Below are positions 60,740 through 64,000 of a stretch of DNA of 64,000 nt, in pieces. Numbering within the stretch: the stretch's first letter is position 1; each line of letters begins with the position of its first letter. A program made the position numbers and the translations under genes. The stretch comes from Streptomyces brasiliensis. Lineage in GTDB: Bacteria; Actinomycetota; Actinomycetes; Streptomycetales; Streptomycetaceae. The notes under the pieces are model-generated. The model did not search any database. It saw nothing but the letters and a program-made list of their open reading frames with translations, and had not been told where the DNA came from. The stretch covers positions 44,452-108,451 of the forward strand of contig NZ_BMQA01000028.1 of NCBI RefSeq assembly GCF_014647875.1, in the 5' to 3' direction.

Positions 60740-60780
60740 ACATGTCGACATGTCACTACAGCGTGTTGCCGACATGTGAC
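60740..60780. promoter_or_regulatory. ACATGT repeats upstream of sigN
   Basis: Perfect palindrome ACATGTCGACATGT (60740-60753) and a direct repeat TCGACATGTCAC (60745-60756) / CCGACATGTGAC (60769-60780), 24-bp period. CACATGTC also occurs upstream of sigF at 59714-59721. Looks like binding sites of one regulator. Confidence 0.65.
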
Positions 60781-60888
60781 ATTCTGCGGGAAGCGCGTTT
60801 GCCGTGGCTCCGGCTCCGGTATTCAGGTGAGGGCTGCGTTCCCCGACGGAGCGCCGCCGCGACCGTCCCGCGACCCAAAGGGGGTGGC

Positions 60889-61815
60889 ATGTCCGCAGAC
60901 CAGGGCAGCTCGAAGGTGCTCACGCCCACGAAGAGCGAGGCAGCACCCAAGGAGCTCGACGCTCTCGACGTGCTTGCCGACGACACGGCCCTCGAGGCCG
61001 CGCAGTCCCCAGCCGTCCCGGCTGCCGATGTCCCGGCCCTGCCGAGCTCCGGTGACATCGACACCCGCACCCTGTCCCGCTCCCTGTTCCTGCGGCTCGC
61101 CGCACTCGGCGAGGACAGCCCCGAACGCGCGTACGTCCGGGACACCCTGATCGAACTCAACCTCCCCCTCGTGCGCTACGCGGCGGCCCGCTTCCGCTCC
61201 CGCAACGAGCCGATGGAGGACATCGTCCAGGTCGGCACGATCGGCCTGATCAAGGCGATCGACCGCTTCGACTGCGAACGGGGCGTGGAGTTCCCGACGT
61301 TCGCGATGCCGACGGTCGTGGGCGAGATCAAGCGCTTCTTCCGCGACACCTCCTGGTCGGTCCGCGTCCCGCGCCGCCTGCAGGAGCTGCGCCTGGCCCT
61401 GACGAAGGCCAGCGACGAACTCTCCCAGAAGCTGGACCGCTCTCCGACGGTCGCCGAACTGGCCGCCGTCCTGGGCGTCTCCGAGGAGGACGTCGTCGAC
61501 GGCCTGGCGGTCGGCAACGCCTACACCGCCTCCTCGCTGGACTCACCGGCCCCCGAGGACGACGGCGGCGAGGGCTCCCTCGCGGACCGCCTCGGCTACG
61601 AGGACACGGCCCTGGAGGGCGTGGAGTACCGCGAGTCCCTCAAGCCGCTGCTGGCCAAACTCCCGCCCCGCGAGCGCCGGATCATCATGCTCCGCTTCTT
61701 CGCGAACATGACCCAGTCGCAGATCGGCGAGGAGGTCGGCATCTCCCAGATGCACGTCTCCCGCCTCCTGACGCGCACGCTGGCCCAGCTGCGGGAGGGC
61801 CTGATCTCCGACTGA
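60889..61815 (+). CDS. sigN: SigB-family sigma factor SigN
   Basis: 308 residues. Same architecture as SigF (ARFRSRNEPMEDIVQVGTIG, FPTFAMPTVVGEIKRFFRD, VPRRLQELRLALT, LPPRERRIIMLRFFANMTQS) with a longer acidic N terminus. Associated with aerial development in S. coelicolor. ATG at 60889 after AAAGGGGG; the longer frame to 60742 crosses the operator region and is unlikely. Confidence 0.92.
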   Translation: MSADQGSSKVLTPTKSEAAPKELDALDVLADDTALEAAQSPAVPAADVPALPSSGDIDTRTLSRSLFLRLAALGEDSPERAYVRDTLIELNLPLVRYAAARFRSRNEPMEDIVQVGTIGLIKAIDRFDCERGVEFPTFAMPTVVGEIKRFFRDTSWSVRVPRRLQELRLALTKASDELSQKLDRSPTVAELAAVLGVSEEDVVDGLAVGNAYTASSLDSPAPEDDGGEGSLADRLGYEDTALEGVEYRESLKPLLAKLPPRERRIIMLRFFANMTQSQIGEEVGISQMHVSRLLTRTLAQLREGLISD

Positions 61816-61860
61816 CGCCGAGGGGTTCCTTCCTGACTGGGCGTCAGCCGCACGAGCCCG

Positions 61861-62727
61861 ATGCCTCGCACTGCGACGGAAACCCCCCGGACGCCCTCGA
61901 CCGGTGGCCGCCGAGGCGCCGTTACGGCAGCGTCGGCGGCCGTCGTCTGCCCGGGCACCCTGCTGGCCGCGTGCGGCTCGAGCGCCGACGAGGGCTATGT
62001 GGCGGTCGGCCCGGCGGGCGGCGCGCCGTCACATGCGACGACGACACCGAGGGGCTCGGTCACGCTGGTCCCACTGGACGACCGGTCGACCACTGGCCGC
62101 GTGCGGCTCGAGCGCCGACGAGGGCTATGTGGCGGTCGGCCCGACGGGCGGCGCGCCGTCACATGCGACGACGACACCGAGGGGCTCGGTCACGCTGGTC
62201 CCACTGGACGACCGGTCGACCGCGGCGGGCGGCCGGCCGTCGGCCGCGGCAGACGGCAACGCCCCTGCCGTGCCCGACACTTCGGCCGATGCCTCTCAAC
62301 AACCCCTGGGCGCAGGCGAATCCGCCCCGGAAGCACCGACGACCCCGAAACCGGCCCCGGAACACAGCCGTACGACCACTCCGCCGGCCGCTCCACGCCC
62401 CGCACCCACCGAGCCCGCCACCCCGGCCGCGCTCACCTGGGGCGGACCCGAGCGCGAGGCCACGGACCAGCGCTGGTGCGAGAAGGTGACCGTCACGTTC
62501 CGCAACTCCGGCGGTACGGCGATCCGTTCGGGCGTGGTGACCTTCGGGACGCACGTCATCGACCTGCTGGGCTCGACTGGTCGACGATCGAGACGGCGGA
62601 GGACCTGCCGGTCCCGATCGACGCAGGCGCGACGAAGAAGCACACCTGGACGGTCTGCGTGGACTCCTGGCGCGTGCCCCTGGGTATGCACATCGAGACC
62701 CAGGACGTGAAGGTGACCTGGAAGTAG
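61861..62727 (+). CDS. Lipoprotein gene with internal duplication and compensated frameshift
   Basis: The frame is open for 288 codons, but only its ends look coding: a signal region with lipobox LLAAC, and the tail DWSTIETAEDLPVPIDAGAT, HTWTVCVDSWRVPLGMHIET. The natural middle (SADASQQPLGAGESAPEAPT, EKVTVTFRNSGGTAIRSGVV) lies in another frame. A 130-bp tandem duplication shifts the frame by one and a one-base loss near 62573 shifts it back. The product would have about 160 scrambled Arg-rich residues, so the locus is probably non-functional unless the assembly is wrong. Confidence 0.65.
   Translation: MPRTATETPRTPSTGGRRGAVTAASAAVVCPGTLLAACGSSADEGYVAVGPAGGAPSHATTTPRGSVTLVPLDDRSTTGRVRLERRRGLCGGRPDGRRAVTCDDDTEGLGHAGPTGRPVDRGGRPAVGRGRRQRPCRARHFGRCLSTTPGRRRIRPGSTDDPETGPGTQPYDHSAGRSTPRTHRARHPGRAHLGRTRARGHGPALVREGDRHVPQLRRYGDPFGRGDLRDARHRPAGLDWSTIETAEDLPVPIDAGATKKHTWTVCVDSWRVPLGMHIETQDVKVTWK
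61963..62220. repeat. 130-bp tandem duplication inside lipoprotein gene
   Basis: 61963-62092 and 62093-62220 are nearly identical (for example CCGGCGGGCGG versus CCGACGGGCGG), both starting CTGGCCGCGTGCGGCTCGAG. The lipobox is thus present twice. 130 is not a multiple of three. Confidence 0.93.
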
Positions 62728-62758
62728 CGGTCGCCTGCCGAAGCGCCAGCGACGCCTC

Positions 62759-62953
62759 TTACTTCAGCGCGAGCCAGGCCACGGCCGCCACGACCGCCAC
62801 CACGACGATCACGCCGACGATGAGGCCGATGCGCGGTCCGGCCGGGGCGGACGTCTGCTGCCGGCCCTGAGGGGCCTCGTCGACGAACGCGCGGAACATC
62901 TGGGTGCTGCCTGCGGGGTCGTGGTTGCCCTGGGGGCCCTGGGTGTTAGCCAT
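62759..62953 (-). CDS. Small single-pass membrane protein
   Basis: 64 residues: ANTQGPQGNHDPAGSTQMFR, then a C-terminal helix GLIVGVIVVVAVVAAVAWLA. ATG at 62953. Tail-anchored topology. Common Streptomyces hypothetical; convergent with the broken lipoprotein gene. Confidence 0.7.
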   Translation of the reverse strand: MANTQGPQGNHDPAGSTQMFRAFVDEAPQGRQQTSAPAGPRIGLIVGVIVVVAVVAAVAWLALK

Positions 62954-63172
62954 GGGCCGAGACATTAGCGAAAGGGGGCCGGGCCGCCCAAGTGGGGGGC
63001 CGCCGGAGATGGCGTACGGATGGCGTACGGATCCTGTGTTCGCCCCTGCACCACTCCTCACCCGGCACATCGCCTCCCACCTGCGTGTTTACGTTCGCAA
63101 TACTTGCCTTTGCCAAGTTTTTGTTCCGTCGGGGCCCGATTTATTTGCCTGCAGCAACCAAACGCCATTACA

Positions 63173-63187
63173 GTTGCCCTAAGCAAC
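63173..63187. promoter_or_regulatory. Inverted repeat upstream of MarR gene
   Basis: GTTGC-CCTAA-GCAAC, 17 bases before the ATG, in an AT-rich stretch that also contains GCAACC (63144) and several TTGCC motifs; likely MarR operator. Confidence 0.6.
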
Positions 63188-63203
63188 GAATTCAGGAGGT
63201 GTC

Positions 63204-63707
63204 ATGGCGGAGCAGACGCAGTTCGAGGAGCTGGCGCGTCAGCTCAGCGCCTTCGGAGCGGTGAAGCGAGATCTGGGACGGATCGTTCCGCCCGACTGCC
63301 CGGCCGGCGCCGCGGCCGTGCTGACGCTGCTCGGCCGGCACGGCGACATGCGCATGAGCAAGCTCGCGGAGCTGCTCGCGGTCGACATGTCCGTGACGAG
63401 CCGGCATGTGGCGCACCTCGCCGAGCGGGGCTGGCTCGAGCGGTCCCCCGACCCGGCGGACAAGCGCTCGCGCATCCTGCACCTCACACCCGCGGGCCAG
63501 GCGATGCTCGTCGAGCTCTACCACCGCAGCACCGATCTGCTGGCGGAGCGGCTGAGCGACTGGTCCGACGACGAGGTCACACAGCTGACCCAGCTCATGT
63601 CCCGGCTGCGGGAGAGCTTCGGCGACTGCCGCACCCCGCAGAGCCGGCTCCCGGCCCCCGCAGCCACACCCGCGCTCGAAGCGACGACCACCCGTACACC
63701 CGCATAA
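63204..63707 (+). CDS. MarR family regulator
   Basis: 167 residues. Winged helix with MRMSKLAELLAVDMSVTSRH and wing RSPDPADKRSRILHLTPAG; C-terminal dimerisation helix ends about residue 140, then a Pro/Thr-rich tail. CAGGAGG precedes the ATG. Followed 44 bases on by an MFS exporter, which it presumably represses. Confidence 0.92.
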   Translation: MAEQTQFEELARQLSAFGAVKRDLGRIVPPDCPAGAAAVLTLLGRHGDMRMSKLAELLAVDMSVTSRHVAHLAERGWLERSPDPADKRSRILHLTPAGQAMLVELYHRSTDLLAERLSDWSDDEVTQLTQLMSRLRESFGDCRTPQSRLPAPAATPALEATTTRTPA

Positions 63708-63726
63708 GCACACCCGTACACCCGCA
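63690..63726. repeat. 22-bp-period duplication across the MarR stop
   Basis: ACCCGTACACCCGCA at 63690-63704 and 63712-63726; the first copy encodes the last residues, the second follows the TAA stop. Confidence 0.8.
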
Positions 63727-63751
63727 AAAGCAACAGACGAAAAGGAAGCCC

Positions 63752-64000
63752 ATGGCAACGACCACACCAGCCGGTGTGCGGGCTCACGCCAAGCCTGGGG
63801 GAGGCTCCCCGGGGAGCGCCCCGATGTCCCACCGGCAGATCATGGAGGCCCTCTCCGGGCTGCTGCTCGGCATGTTCGTGGCGATCCTGTCGTCCACGAT
63901 CGTCTCCAACGCACTGCCGAAGATCATCGGTGACCTCGGCGGCGGCCAGTCCGCCTACACCTGGGTGGTCACGGCCTCCCTGCTGTCGATGACCGCGACC
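63752..64000 (+). CDS. MFS drug efflux transporter (DHA2 type), 3' part beyond window
   Basis: First 83 residues only. ATG after AAAGGAAG. A polar Gly/Ser-rich leader of about 28 residues is partly encoded by the element GCCTGGGGGAGGCTCCCC, then helix 1 LLLGMFVAILSSTIVSNALP and YTWVVTASLLSMTAT, characteristic of EmrB/QacA exporters. Likely controlled by the MarR protein. Confidence 0.88.
   Translation, partial: MATTTPAGVRAHAKPGGGSPGSAPMSHRQIMEALSGLLLGMFVAILSSTIVSNALPKIIGDLGGGQSAYTWVVTASLLSMTAT

Overview
This 64 kb window is chromosomal DNA of a Streptomyces or very close relative. The GC content is very high, third-codon positions are almost all G or C, GTG starts are frequent, and the gene order matches a Streptomyces core region: lsrL-purSQL, purC, purD, dnaX, upp, tadA and the tandem sporulation sigma genes sigF and sigN. 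From memory this corresponds to roughly SCO4034-SCO4079 of S. coelicolor. Gene-order comparisons and family assignments are recalled, not searched.

Left part (1-19.3 kb): a META-domain lipoprotein, a 15-unit minisatellite, a mycothiol-dependent enzyme, a divergent TetR/MFS pair, the purSQL operon with a structured leader, the Lsr2 paralogue LsrL, three tRNA-Gly genes (one with a strikingly aberrant D/T arm), a decayed ABC/two-component locus, purC, a dimethylformamidase-like protein, a degenerate M48-like membrane protein, purD, dnaX and the SRP RNA.

First integration hot spot (19.3-25.5 kb): tRNA-Ser(GGA) carries a 90-bp att duplication enclosing a 3.2-kb decayed element. Inside are an N-truncated integrase that also lost a catalytic His, an isolated and apparently intact second rpoA gene (RNA polymerase alpha), and a small Tudor-like protein. 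Just outside lies a second frameshifted integrase fragment, then a 600-residue orphan effector with an eCIS-type N terminus, a DUF4157-like HELSH domain and a C-terminal Cys-His-Asp toxin-like domain.

Middle part (25.5-46.7 kb): LysM/M23 peptidase, gap, a GlxA-type regulator, a sortase/ECF-sigma surface module, a cluster with three paralogous ArsR regulators around a SulP transporter and RsbW-like ATPases, a CopC-CopD protein, an iron-box-controlled penicillin amidase/acetyltransferase fusion with a divergent SIP gene, a glycosylase-type repair protein, several small secreted or membrane proteins, upp and tadA.

Second hot spot (46.8-58.8 kb): a complete 12-kb actinomycete integrative and conjugative element (AICE) in tRNA-Ser(CGA), with 55-bp att repeats, int, xis, DUF3631 ATPase, prim-pol, spd genes, an FtsK/TraB translocase, zinc-ribbon proteins, DUF2637, a GntR regulator and a GNAT enzyme. 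Two clusters of short repeats (GGTAGCGG and CAGGGAGG) are candidates for its replication origin and transfer locus.

Right part (59-64 kb): a small membrane protein, a Dabb protein, sigF, sigN with a repeated ACATGT operator-like region, a lipoprotein gene altered by a 130-bp tandem duplication and a compensating frameshift, and a MarR/MFS pair cut by the window end.
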